A DNA stretch of 58,953 nt. Source: Hydromicrobium sp964517765 (GTDB lineage: Bacteria > Actinomycetota > Humimicrobiia > Humimicrobiales > Humimicrobiaceae). Below, piece by piece: positions 1 through 8,044 of this stretch. The stretch is taken from assembly GCA_964517765.1 (NCBI GenBank), contig CAZFEN010000007.1, forward strand, positions 1 to 58,953, written 5' to 3'. Numbering within the stretch: the stretch's first letter is position 1; every line of letters starts with the position of its first letter. The notes beneath the pieces are model-generated. The model saw only the letters and a list, made by a program, of their open reading frames with translations. It was not told the origin of the DNA and searched no databases. The position numbers were made by a program, and so were the translations under genes.

Positions 1-530
1 AGATCCACCAGTATTTCTCCATCGACTATGCCCACGCTTATCGCAGCCAAAAAATTTTCTATGGGCATTGCCCCGATGATTTTCTTCCCTATCAAAGAGT
101 GCATGCAGTCGAAAAGAGCAACAAAGCTGCCGGTTATCGAGGCGGTCCTTGTCCCGCCATCTGCTTCGATCACATCACAGTCTATCCAGATGGTTCTTTC
201 GCCAATCTTACTCAAATCAACCACACTCCTGAGTGACCTGCCAATCAACCTCTGGATCTCATGAGTTCTGCCATTTATTCTTCCCGCAGTCTGGGCCCGT
301 ATGATCCTCTGCGGAGCTGAACCGGGAATCATATCGTATTCGGCCGTGATCCAGCCCGATCCCTTACCTGCCAAAAACCTGGGAACTTTATCTTCAGTAG
401 TAGCAGTACACACAATCCTTGTTTTCCCCATTTCGATAAATACCGAACCGCCACTGTGTGATATATAGTTCCTTGTTATTTTTATCTTTCTTATTTCGTC
501 TTTTTTTCTGCCATCTATCCTTTTAATCAT
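1..530 (-). CDS. rph: ribonuclease PH (3' part cut by window edge)
   Basis: Phosphorolytic 3'-5' exoribonuclease that trims tRNA 3' ends. My translation from the ATG at 530 gives 176 residues that run off the left edge. The start MIKRIDGRK is typical of the family and the phosphate-binding GGTRTAS motif lies at about residues 125-131. The missing C-terminal third would carry the catalytic aspartates. The gene follows murI with a 47-base gap on the same strand, an arrangement also seen in actinobacteria. Identification is secure; completeness cannot be judged here. Confidence 0.96.
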   Translation of the reverse strand, partial: MIKRIDGRKKDEIRKIKITRNYISHSGGSVFIEMGKTRIVCTATTEDKVPRFLAGKGSGWITAEYDMIPGSAPQRIIRAQTAGRINGRTHEIQRLIGRSLRSVVDLSKIGERTIWIDCDVIEADGGTRTASITGSFVALFDCMHSLIGKKIIGAMPIENFLAAISVGIVDGEILVD

Positions 531-577
531 TGCCGGAAACCTTTCTCTTTAATGACATTTTAAGGCATTTTATTATT

Positions 578-1381
578 TTAGATATCCAGTTTTATTTTTA
601 TGACTTCCTTTATCTCTTCACCCAGGAACATCTTCCCGACTTCAAAGAACTTGCTCTTTACTCCCGTTTCGTAAAAAATCCTTTCAGGCTTCCCCCCCTT
701 GTCTGCACATAATTCTCTTTCCTCAAGGATTTTTTTAACATCCTTTGCAGTTTCAACTGCTGAACTTATTACCTTTATCCCATTACCGCTACAGGTCAAG
801 ATCTGCTTTTCTATCAACGGAAAATGAGTGCAGCCCAGTATCAATACATCGATGCCAGCATCAAATAACGGTTTTAAATAACCTTTGATCACCTTATCCA
901 GATTCTTTCCCTCAAGAATACCTTTCTCTACAAAATCCACAAGTAAGGGAGCCGGAACAGAAAATGTCTTTATATCCGGATCTATTCTTGCGATTTCATC
1001 CGGATAAGCATTGCTTTTGACAGTACCCTCGGTTGCAATCACACCGACCCTTTTGTTTCCGGTATTATAAACAGCTGTCCTTGCTCCGGGTTCTATGACT
1101 CCTATGATCGGTATATCATACTGCCGCTTCAAATCATCAAGGGCAGCTGCAGTAGAAGTATTGCAAGCAATCACAATTAGTTTAACATCTTTATCGTAAA
1201 GGAACCTGGTTATCTTGAATACTAATTTTTTGACTTCATTCAAATCCCTCGGTCCGTAGGGAAATCTTTTTGTATCCCCGAAATATATGGTGCTTTCGTC
1301 GGGGATGACCTTCATTATTTCCCATAGAACGGTGAGACCCCCGACACCTGAATCAAAAATTCCTATCGCTCTATTGTCCAA
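578..1381 (-). CDS. murI: glutamate racemase
   Basis: Interconverts L- and D-glutamate in the cytoplasm to supply D-Glu for peptidoglycan stem peptides. The 267 residues are the usual family length. The N-terminal GIFDSGVGGLTV signature is present, and the two catalytic cysteines are visible at C73 (in ACNTSTA) and C184 (in GCTHFPL). The start is TTG at 1379-1381, with only a weak GAAAGAG upstream; no better start lies before the conserved N-terminus. It sits directly upstream of rph on the same strand. Confident call. Confidence 0.97.
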   Translation of the reverse strand: MDNRAIGIFDSGVGGLTVLWEIMKVIPDESTIYFGDTKRFPYGPRDLNEVKKLVFKITRFLYDKDVKLIVIACNTSTAAALDDLKRQYDIPIIGVIEPGARTAVYNTGNKRVGVIATEGTVKSNAYPDEIARIDPDIKTFSVPAPLLVDFVEKGILEGKNLDKVIKGYLKPLFDAGIDVLILGCTHFPLIEKQILTCSGNGIKVISSAVETAKDVKKILEERELCADKGGKPERIFYETGVKSKFFEVGKMFLGEEIKEVIKIKLDI

Positions 1382-1570
1382 CTTTACTCTTTCGGAATTA
1401 TTTAATAAAATCTTTTAAAAGCTTCAGCAACTTCTAAAACTGCGGCAATCATAAAAAATACTTGATTAATCTTAAGGTCTACAATCAACTAATTATATAA
1501 TTTTAAGATAAAAATAAAAAATCACCTGCATCCCGGTGTGCTTATTTAACATTCTGCCCTTTAAAAGGTT

Positions 1571-2395
1571 CTATTTATCTACCTCGCAAAGATAATAAAT
1601 CCATCCGTCTTTATTCAATATATCTTCTTTTGCAGTATTCATACCGTTCCTGGAGTAGGTAGTTATATTTTTAAAACCTGCATCTTCCAATTGCCTTATC
1701 TGTTCGGCTCTGGTTATGTAATAGACACTTGCCTTTCCATTAAGTGAATTATCGAAAAGTAAGCCCTTCTGATTCTTCCTTAATCGTTGAATAAAATCTT
1801 TCCTGTGAAGGCTTCTATTTAAAACATTCAAACGAACTTTTTTAAAACCGGATTTAATATTGCTACCGAGTAACCTTATAAAATTCTCGGAATCATTTTT
1901 TTTATTTACGCCTATTTTGCCCAATTTCAGGTTAAAAATATCTGAAAGGTTTTTCCAGTTTAAGTTGTGCGAAGAAAAATAGAAATATCCGTTACTTCTA
2001 AGTACCCTTCTTATTTCTTTCAGAGCTGCGAGTCTATCTTCATGGTTAAAACTGTCGATTCCATTATAGCTAAACAGCACAAAATCAAACATACTGCTTC
2101 CAAACATTTTCATTGACCTTACATCACTTTCCATAAAATAATACTTATCTTTATATCTGATTTTGCATTTGGCGATCATATTCGGTGCATAGTCCGTACC
2201 GATATAACTCCCTGCCAGAGGGGCGAAATATTTAGTGGTGCGTCCTCCTCCAACTCCCATATCGAGCATATTCATTTCTTTGAACCTGCTGCTAAATTTT
2301 TCGATTATTGCAGATTCGGCACCCTCAAGATAATCTCTTTTTGCATATTCATCGGAAATGGATTCCGAATTATATAATATTTTATGATCAAGCAA
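1571..2395 (-). CDS. class I SAM-dependent methyltransferase
   Basis: A 274-residue protein with a Rossmann-type methyltransferase core. Motif I (LDMGVGGGRTTKYF) is near residues 44-57, an acidic residue follows in GTDYAPNMI, and the motif IV-like FVLFSYNGIDSF comes later, so SAM binding is well supported. The substrate is unknown. It starts with TTG at 2393-2395, with an AAGG about ten bases upstream. It is separated from murI by about 190 bases and from the upstream flavoprotein gene by about 150 bases, and a perfect TATAAT on the minus strand at 2474-2469 suggests its own promoter. Alternatives include a small-molecule or lipid methyltransferase; nothing in the context decides. Confidence 0.85.
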   Translation of the reverse strand: MLDHKILYNSESISDEYAKRDYLEGAESAIIEKFSSRFKEMNMLDMGVGGGRTTKYFAPLAGSYIGTDYAPNMIAKCKIRYKDKYYFMESDVRSMKMFGSSMFDFVLFSYNGIDSFNHEDRLAALKEIRRVLRSNGYFYFSSHNLNWKNLSDIFNLKLGKIGVNKKNDSENFIRLLGSNIKSGFKKVRLNVLNRSLHRKDFIQRLRKNQKGLLFDNSLNGKASVYYITRAEQIRQLEDAGFKNITTYSRNGMNTAKEDILNKDGWIYYLCEVDK

Positions 2396-2547
2396 TTTAT
2401 CTATACCTTCTTTTTATTGTAATATTTTTCAGTTTCCGGATATTTACAGCTGCAGCAAAATTCATAATATTATAGCAGATAGATTTAAAATATTAAGAGT
2501 AAATTGATTATATGGCATTATGGGATATTAAAACCTGTAAGTCTTAC

Positions 2548-4020
2548 TTATACTTTCGAAACAAACTCTCTTTTTTCTTCCCTGCATAGATATTTGATAA
2601 GTCTTCTTGCTTGAGACATGCACATTGGCACGCCACCGCCCGGGAAGGTCCACTGACCGGTCATATAGAAATTCTCCAGTCCCGGCAACTCTTTTGGTAA
2701 AAACTTTCCAAAGAGCTCCACTGCAGGAAGCCATCCCTGATATGAACCCCGCCAGTTACCCGTATATCGCTCCCAGGTAACAGGAGTTGCTATATCTGTT
2801 ACTTCGATCTGGTCAGTTATACCGGGGAGTCTTTTCTCCAATTGTTTGATGCACATATCAAGGACCTTTTCCTTTTCCATTCGATATTTCTGTCTATCCT
2901 CATAAAGTGATTTCCAATAACTATAATCTGATTCTATCTGGACTTTTATGACACTCTTCCCCTCTGGAGCAAAGTAAGGATCCTGACAAAAATGAAAATA
3001 ACCCATCCATTCACATTTTTTCTCCCCAATTATAAGCGGGTCATCAAGTTTGAAACAGTTGATCTCTACTTCACCTGACAGATCCCGTTTTACCCCTAAA
3101 CTTACAGAGATTATAGGAGGCCATAAACTTGGCCTTTTATACATCTTCTTGATTTCCGAGGTCAAATACTTGCCTTCCAGCATCTCGTATAGTGTCGATC
3201 GACCGTCACATGCAGATATAACAATATCCGCATATATTCTTCTGCCCTTTTCTGTTTCAACTCCTACCGCCCTGCCATTTTTCAATAGTATTTTCTCTAT
3301 TCTGCAATTGTAATTAACCTTGCCCTCCAGAAACGCATAACGTTTCTCAATTGAACGGGCAAAATGAAGTGAACCTCCTATTGGATAGCCCCCTTCATGA
3401 TTATGAAAATATGCAAGCGGTAAAACAACCATGAGTGCCGGCATTTTTTTCACCGGAAACATCTGAAAAAGCATTTCACGCAGCACATCATTTTTAAACA
3501 TTGAAAGGAAGTCTTCTATTTTGGTGTTTTTAAGCCTTAAGAAGGAGAGTATATAAGGCAGCATCTTTAAAATATCAAGAAAGCCGAATCTGCCAAAATC
3601 AGCATCAAGCGGCGGTCTGAATCTGGTATAAAAACGGACCAAGCCGGTTAATTTTCTTATAGCTTTCTTTTCATCGGGGAACAATCTCAGAAGTTCGCTT
3701 TCCAGTTTATCAATATTTGTATAGGCAATAAAAGTTCTTCCCGACATCTCGATTTTCCGGAACCGTTCCGTATAATAGAATTTCACATTCTCCGCAACAC
3801 CCAGTTCTTCGAAAATCGGATATATCGAGCTTCCTTTATTCGATCCAAGTACCCAGTGCAGACAGTGGTCGAAGAGATAATCTCCCCGTTTCCATGAAGT
3901 GCAGACACCTCCCGGTAAGGAGTGCATCTCATATATCTCCGAATCGTACCCATTCATCTGTGCATAACATCCGGTGGAAAGACCTGCCACACCGGCTCCG
4001 ATAATGATCATTTTTTTCAT
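2548..4020 (-). CDS. FAD-dependent oxidoreductase, phytoene desaturase/CrtI-like
   Basis: A 490-residue flavoprotein of the CrtI/amine-oxidase superfamily. The N-terminal dinucleotide-binding motif GAGVAGLSTGCYAQ starts at residue 8, followed by an acidic residue and then PGGVCTSW. The C-terminal FAD motif (MTGQWTFPGGGVPM) is also present. Members desaturate or saturate carotenoids, retinoids or related polyprenoids. No carotenoid synthase or other pathway gene is visible nearby, so the substrate is not assignable. Start ATG at 4020 with AGGGA upstream. The gene follows the hydrolase after 64 bases and may share its transcript. Confidence 0.85.
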   Translation of the reverse strand: MKKMIIIGAGVAGLSTGCYAQMNGYDSEIYEMHSLPGGVCTSWKRGDYLFDHCLHWVLGSNKGSSIYPIFEELGVAENVKFYYTERFRKIEMSGRTFIAYTNIDKLESELLRLFPDEKKAIRKLTGLVRFYTRFRPPLDADFGRFGFLDILKMLPYILSFLRLKNTKIEDFLSMFKNDVLREMLFQMFPVKKMPALMVVLPLAYFHNHEGGYPIGGSLHFARSIEKRYAFLEGKVNYNCRIEKILLKNGRAVGVETEKGRRIYADIVISACDGRSTLYEMLEGKYLTSEIKKMYKRPSLWPPIISVSLGVKRDLSGEVEINCFKLDDPLIIGEKKCEWMGYFHFCQDPYFAPEGKSVIKVQIESDYSYWKSLYEDRQKYRMEKEKVLDMCIKQLEKRLPGITDQIEVTDIATPVTWERYTGNWRGSYQGWLPAVELFGKFLPKELPGLENFYMTGQWTFPGGGVPMCMSQARRLIKYLCREEKREFVSKV

Positions 4021-4084
4021 AATATGATTCCCTGTATAATAAGATAATATATTGGAATTTAATAAACCTTACTTCCGATAATAT

Positions 4085-4876
4085 CTAAAATTTCAATTCT
4101 TTTTTAATAATACTATAAAACCTGTCCTTCGCCATACGTTCAATCCAGGGTTCATGTCCACATTTTTCCAGAATGATAAAGCGGAAATCTTTTATAATGC
4201 GTAAAAGAGGTTCCAGGACCCCCTGAAAGGGATGCGGATCATAATCACCGTGGATAGCCACTACCGGACATCTGATTTGTTTCCCCATCTTTAATAATTC
4301 CCCACTGGACCTGAGGTTCTCGGCATCTTCCCATACTTCCCGGTATATATGATACTGGCACTTCAGGATTTCGTTCTTGCATGGCAGCGGATCATATGAA
4401 TCGGATTTATATAAAAGTCTCCCCAGATTTGACATTAAAATATCCTTTTCTTTATCCTCAATTATAGGATTATTCATATTCTGCATTAAAATCTGCATCT
4501 CTATTTTTTCTTCGTTGTCAAGGCGGTTTAATCTTGTTTCCGTAATGTTATCTGCATATTTCTGTTCGAACACAGCGCTTCCCACAAGTATTAGTTTCTT
4601 TACCATCCGGGGATATTTTGCTGTAAAAATGAATCCGAGCATTGCTCCCCAGGACCAACCGATCAAAGTTACAGGCAGGCTTCCATATTTTTTAAGAACA
4701 TCATGTAACTCCTGTACCTGACCGTCAAGAGATTCTGCGGTCTGAAGTGGTTCCAGAACACCCCAAGACTTAGAAAGTTCAATCGCCACCGGGGCTATTT
4801 CACCGGACACCCCGGGTCCGCCGTGTATTACGACAATATTAAGCGGAGGTTTTCCGTATTTACGTAGGTCTTTCAA
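4085..4876 (-). CDS. alpha/beta hydrolase, HGGPG type (S33-like)
   Basis: A 263-residue alpha/beta hydrolase. The oxyanion-hole motif HGGPG lies near residue 18, the nucleophile elbow is GWSWGA, the catalytic acid is likely in AIHGDYDPH and the histidine in KCGHEPW. HGGPG is typical of proline iminopeptidase-like S33 enzymes, but the cap region is short and divergent, so esterase or peptidase activity cannot be separated. The only in-frame start before the conserved region is TTG at 4874-4876, without a clear Shine-Dalgarno. The gene lies 14 bases after the small gene upstream, so translational coupling is plausible. Confidence 0.85.
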   Translation of the reverse strand: MKDLRKYGKPPLNIVVIHGGPGVSGEIAPVAIELSKSWGVLEPLQTAESLDGQVQELHDVLKKYGSLPVTLIGWSWGAMLGFIFTAKYPRMVKKLILVGSAVFEQKYADNITETRLNRLDNEEKIEMQILMQNMNNPIIEDKEKDILMSNLGRLLYKSDSYDPLPCKNEILKCQYHIYREVWEDAENLRSSGELLKMGKQIRCPVVAIHGDYDPHPFQGVLEPLLRIIKDFRFIILEKCGHEPWIERMAKDRFYSIIKKELKF

Positions 4877-4890
4877 ATATGAATATTAAT

Positions 4891-5094
4891 TTAATAACTA
4901 ATTCCTCTGTTCCTTGCGGCTGCTGCAAGTTTACCAATCGGCTTTCCTTGACTGGCGCGAATCCGGATTAGGTATTTTATCTCATCGTCAGAAAGAGCAT
5001 CGGTTTGTTGACGGTTGAGCCCGTCTAATTCAGCGTTAGTTCTACCTGTATAACCGAGGGCTTCAAGCTCTTTGATACGGTCTCTGATTGACAC
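4891..5094 (-). CDS. small hypothetical protein, 67 aa
   Basis: I do not recognise this family. The protein is charged, probably mostly helical, with no signal peptide or membrane segment. It is taken as real because a strong AAGGAGG sits six bases before the GTG start at 5092-5094, and a good promoter lies upstream (5157-5186). It ends 14 bases before the alpha/beta hydrolase start, so the two probably form a two-gene transcript. Function unknown. Confidence 0.7.
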   Translation of the reverse strand: MSIRDRIKELEALGYTGRTNAELDGLNRQQTDALSDDEIKYLIRIRASQGKPIGKLAAAARNRGISY

Positions 5095-5156
5095 TGTCGC
5101 CTCCTTAAGACTTATTTTGCGTAGTGCTGACTATTAAAAATGTTGCTATTATTGTT

Positions 5157-5186
5157 ATTATGCTAGTAAATCCAAAAAAAAGTCAA
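5157..5186 (-). promoter_or_regulatory. sigma-70-type promoter for the small gene and hydrolase
   Basis: Read on the minus strand: TTGACT (5186-5181), an 18-base spacer and CATAAT (5162-5157). Each box matches consensus at five of six positions. The predicted transcript starts about 55 bases before the GTG at 5094. Confidence 0.6.
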
Positions 5187-5312
5187 TATCAGGGCAAAAG
5201 TGATAAAAAATAAGAATAAATTTATCAGAGAAAAAAATTAGTTTACCAGATTCGATTGATTTTCAGGAAAGGCATGTAATTGTTGTAACCGAAAATAATG
5301 AAAATAAAACAT

Positions 5313-5564
5313 TTATCTATATATGTCTTTTCTATGACTTATCCGTAATACCATTACAATACTTCCCAATATTGTATATATCACTCTGTAATTACCAATC
5401 CTATATGAGAATAATCCTATAAATTCGCCTTTTAATTCTTTTCCTTTTAATGGCGTGATCTTTAATACATGTTCGATATCGTTTAATATTGCCGGTAATT
5501 CTTTTTTGTCTATTTTTCTTAAATCTTTTTTTACCGATGATTTATATACGATATTATATTCCAA
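5313..5564 (-). CDS. RelE/ParE-family toxin
   Basis: An 83-residue protein of the RelE/ParE superfamily. It has the N-terminal helical hairpin (KDLRKIDKKELPAIL), the sheet segment FSYRIGNYRVIYTI, and a C-terminal ISHRKDIY, which is the usual ending of RelE-type mRNA interferases. In this fold the sheet arginines and the terminal His/Arg cleave ribosome-bound mRNA. The start is TTG at 5562-5564 with GAGG seven bases upstream, inside the last codons of the antitoxin gene (11-base overlap). It follows the tmRNA gene in the same direction. RelE rather than gyrase-targeting ParE is favoured by the HRKDIY ending. Confidence 0.88.
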   Translation of the reverse strand: MEYNIVYKSSVKKDLRKIDKKELPAILNDIEHVLKITPLKGKELKGEFIGLFSYRIGNYRVIYTILGSIVMVLRISHRKDIYR

Positions 5565-5772
5565 ACTCTTTCCTCAGGTCTTCTGAAGTTATTATTTCAT
5601 CATCTTTATCTCTTAATCTGTCCAGAGCAACCTGATAATCCATATACTCGTCCAGATACTGAACCAATGCAGATTTTATTATGAAACTTTTTTCTCTTCT
5701 GATTTCTTTCGATAAATCATCTAATTTTTCCGATATCTCTTCTGGTATCCTTACCGTAATAACTTTAGACAT
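5554..5772 (-). CDS. ribbon-helix-helix antitoxin (CopG/RelB-like)
   Basis: A 72-residue antitoxin partner of the overlapping RelE-type toxin. The N-terminal strand KVITVRIPEEISEKL followed by two helices is a ribbon-helix-helix DNA-binding domain. The acidic C-terminus (DEIITSEDLRKEFGI) would wrap the toxin. ATG start with AAAGGAG seven bases upstream. The repeated TTTGTA/TACAAAG elements over its own promoter suggest autorepression by the toxin-antitoxin complex. Confidence 0.88.
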   Translation of the reverse strand: MSKVITVRIPEEISEKLDDLSKEIRREKSFIIKSALVQYLDEYMDYQVALDRLRDKDDEIITSEDLRKEFGI

Positions 5773-5782
5773 ATTAAACTCC

Positions 5783-5832
5783 TTTGTATACTTTGTAATA
5801 CAAAGAATACATTGTAACTACTTTCTTGTCAA
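5783..5832 (-). promoter_or_regulatory. relBE-type promoter with palindromic operator
   Basis: On the minus strand a perfect TTGACA (5832-5827), a 17-base spacer and TATTCT (5809-5804) form a promoter. The 15-base palindrome CTTTGTAATACAAAG occupies 5791-5805, overlapping the -10 end and the start region, with further half-sites TTTGTATAC (5783-5791) and ATACATTGTA (5808-5817). This is the usual layout for an RHH antitoxin operator. Confidence 0.7.
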
Positions 5833-5896
5833 TATGCATCATGTATTAAATAATTGAGTAATTTATAATACATCGATATTAATTAAAATTAATATA

Positions 5897-6249
5897 TGGT
5901 GGAGGCGGCGGGAATCGAACCCGCGTCCGAAGACATTGACACTTAAACGCCTACAAGCTTATTCCATATTTTAAATCTTACTTTTTTGCTCGCATGGACA
6001 CGATCAAAAAAGCCAGCCCGCTTTAAATTTCCCCCGGTACTACCGCAGACATATCATACCGGAGTATCCTGCTAACCGGCGCCTGTTGAAAAGCACAGGA
6101 AACCTTTCACAGACGTAGCAGCTTAAATTAGGCTGCTAATGCTAATTTATTATTATTAGCTTTTATGTTTATTTTCAGTTATTTACGAGTTCTGATACTC
6201 GGCTTGCAATTTAAGCTCAACCTGTCCCCGTCGAATCCAGGTCGCCCCC
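5897..6249 (-). ncRNA. ssrA: transfer-messenger RNA (tmRNA)
   Basis: Rescues stalled ribosomes together with SmpB. The 5' end reads GGGGGCGACCTGGATTCGAC and the 3' end GGTTCGATTCCCGCCGCC plus TCCACCA, with CCA encoded. The acceptor stem pairs as GGGGGCG with CGCCTCC (one G-U). The tag reading frame is at 6160-6131, followed by TAA (6130-6128), giving ANNNKLALAA with GCT as the likely resume codon. Length 353 bases. A short AT hairpin follows the CCA. It lies just downstream of smpB on the same strand. Confidence 0.97.
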
Positions 6250-6304
6250 TATTTTAGCGTAGGAATAACTCTGAATTTAGTGGGGAAGTTATTTTACATC
6301 AAAA

Positions 6305-6787
6305 TCAATATTTTTTCAAAGCCCTCTTCATTTCGATCTTATGTTCTCTTTCCTGAATATCCTGACGCTTATCTCTTCCGGCTTTGCCTTTAACCAGTGC
6401 CAGTTCTACTTTGACTCTATTTTTAATCATATATACTCTTAAGGGAACAAGGGTCAGACTTCTGTCAATCAACTTCCCTTCTATTTTATCGATCTCCCTC
6501 CGGTGCATAAGAAGTCTTCTGGTCCTGGTAGGATTAATATCCCCGACCCTGCTTTTACTGTATGGTGATATATGCATATTGTAAAGAAATAACTGACTGT
6601 CCCTTATTCTGCTGTAACTGTCCCTCAGGTTCACCCTGTGGTCACGGATAGACTTGACTTCGCAGCCTTCCAGCGCTATTCCTGCCTCATATGTGTTTAA
6701 AATAAAAAAATCCCTGAATGCTTTTTTATTCAGGGCTATTATCATTTTATTCTCTTCGTAACTATTTTTCTTTTTTGGTTTTTTCAT
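6305..6787 (-). CDS. smpB: SsrA-binding protein SmpB
   Basis: Binds tmRNA and brings it to stalled ribosomes for trans-translation. The 160 residues match family length. Signature stretches include GIALEGCEVKSIR, the NLRDSYSRI region and a basic C-terminal tail (KRQDIQEREHKIEMKRALKKY region) that enters the mRNA channel. A short lysine-rich leader precedes the conserved core. The ATG overlaps the stop of the upstream protease gene by four bases (ATGA), and the tmRNA gene follows after 55 bases, so both partners of trans-translation are encoded together. Confidence 0.97.
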   Translation of the reverse strand: MKKPKKKNSYEENKMIIALNKKAFRDFFILNTYEAGIALEGCEVKSIRDHRVNLRDSYSRIRDSQLFLYNMHISPYSKSRVGDINPTRTRRLLMHRREIDKIEGKLIDRSLTLVPLRVYMIKNRVKVELALVKGKAGRDKRQDIQEREHKIEMKRALKKY

Positions 6788-8004
6788 TCAATCTCGTTTA
6801 TAAGAATATTGATTTCCTCGATAGCTCTGTTTAATTGTACATCTTCAGTATCATCCTCTTTTAATTCGATTATTATATCAGGTTTAACCCCTACTCCTTC
6901 TACGGATATTCCTGAAGGTAAAAAATATTTTGCAGTCGTAAATTTGATTCCCGAGCCGTCCGAAAGCCCATAAACCCCTTGTACAACTCCCTTGCCATAA
7001 CTTCTCTCTCCAACCAGAATGACCCTGCCTCTATCTTTTAATGCACCCGCAACAAGTTCGGAGGCACTTGCTGAAGCTCCATTAATCAAAACCACTAAAG
7101 GAATTTCAGTATATTCTCCTTCTCTGGCAATTTCTTCAATAACGCTTTCTTTATTATCTATTCTTCCTCTGATTGTAGTAATTATACCTTCATCTAAAAA
7201 TAAATCACAAACATTAATAGCATCACTTAATGAACCGCCCCCATTATCTCTTAAGTCAAGTATTAAACCCCTGACACCATAATCGATTAATTTTTGGATT
7301 TCCTCATCAAGCTGTCCGGCACCATTTTGCTGAAAATCATAATATAATATATATCCTATATCTTCTTCAAAAATATCAGATTCCAGATTGGGAACATCGA
7401 CTACCGCTCTTGTAATATTGACTTCATATATAATATCTTCGGAGGGCCTGTAAATCTTTAGATTTACTTCTGTTCCTTCGTCACCTTTAATCATAGCTAC
7501 CACTTTTCCAATGTTTTCTAAATTTATATCTTTTACCTCTATGCCATCGACTTCGGTTATAACATCCCCTTCCAGGATACCTGCTTCATAAGCAGGAGTA
7601 TCTTCAATTGTCCTTACTACTAAAACCTGCCCTTCATCATTAGGGCGAACCATAACTCCTATACCACTGATGGCTCCAATAATAGACTCGATCATTTTAT
7701 TATATTCATCAGCTGTATAATATTCAGTATATTTGTCATCTAGAACCGAAAGTACACCCTCTATAGCTGCCCTTAACAATGCCTCGTCGCTTTTTTCTAT
7801 CAGTGAATTTCCGGAAATAAGCTCCCATACTTCTTTAAAAGCATCTAAATTAAATTTATCATCAGTTGTGGAAATATCACTTCGATCAGTATTTAATAAA
7901 TATCCCTTAATGGAATCAAAATTGATTCCTATCCATAGTCCGGTGAAGAAAACAAAAATAATAACAATAACCGAGATTACCGCTATTAAAACATTCTTTT
8001 TCAT
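6784..8004 (-). CDS. carboxy-terminal processing protease (S41, CtpA/CtpB family)
   Basis: Membrane-anchored extracytoplasmic serine protease. Residues 7-25 form an N-terminal transmembrane segment. A PDZ domain spans about 105-190 and the S41 catalytic domain about 200-390. The Ser-Lys dyad is visible as S313 in GASASASE and K338 in SYGKG, 25 residues apart as in B. subtilis CtpB. At 406 residues it is typical in length. It overlaps smpB by four bases and follows the M23 peptidase by 40 bases, within the ftsEX-peptidase block, which suggests a role in envelope protein processing near the division or cell wall machinery. Confidence 0.95.
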   Translation of the reverse strand: MKKNVLIAVISVIVIIFVFFTGLWIGINFDSIKGYLLNTDRSDISTTDDKFNLDAFKEVWELISGNSLIEKSDEALLRAAIEGVLSVLDDKYTEYYTADEYNKMIESIIGAISGIGVMVRPNDEGQVLVVRTIEDTPAYEAGILEGDVITEVDGIEVKDINLENIGKVVAMIKGDEGTEVNLKIYRPSEDIIYEVNITRAVVDVPNLESDIFEEDIGYILYYDFQQNGAGQLDEEIQKLIDYGVRGLILDLRDNGGGSLSDAINVCDLFLDEGIITTIRGRIDNKESVIEEIAREGEYTEIPLVVLINGASASASELVAGALKDRGRVILVGERSYGKGVVQGVYGLSDGSGIKFTTAKYFLPSGISVEGVGVKPDIIIELKEDDTEDVQLNRAIEEINILINEIE

Positions 8005-8044
8005 AATATTATCATCTTACCCATTAACATTAAGCATTTAATTA

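Noticed and set aside
1510..1535. Possible hairpin between murI and the methyltransferase (CACC...GGTG)
   Set aside because: Only four base pairs and no T run; not supported as a terminator.
2528..2734. 68-codon minus-strand frame overlapping the flavoprotein 3' end
   Set aside because: It lies in another frame of the conserved C-terminal FAD motif region, which explains the open frame.
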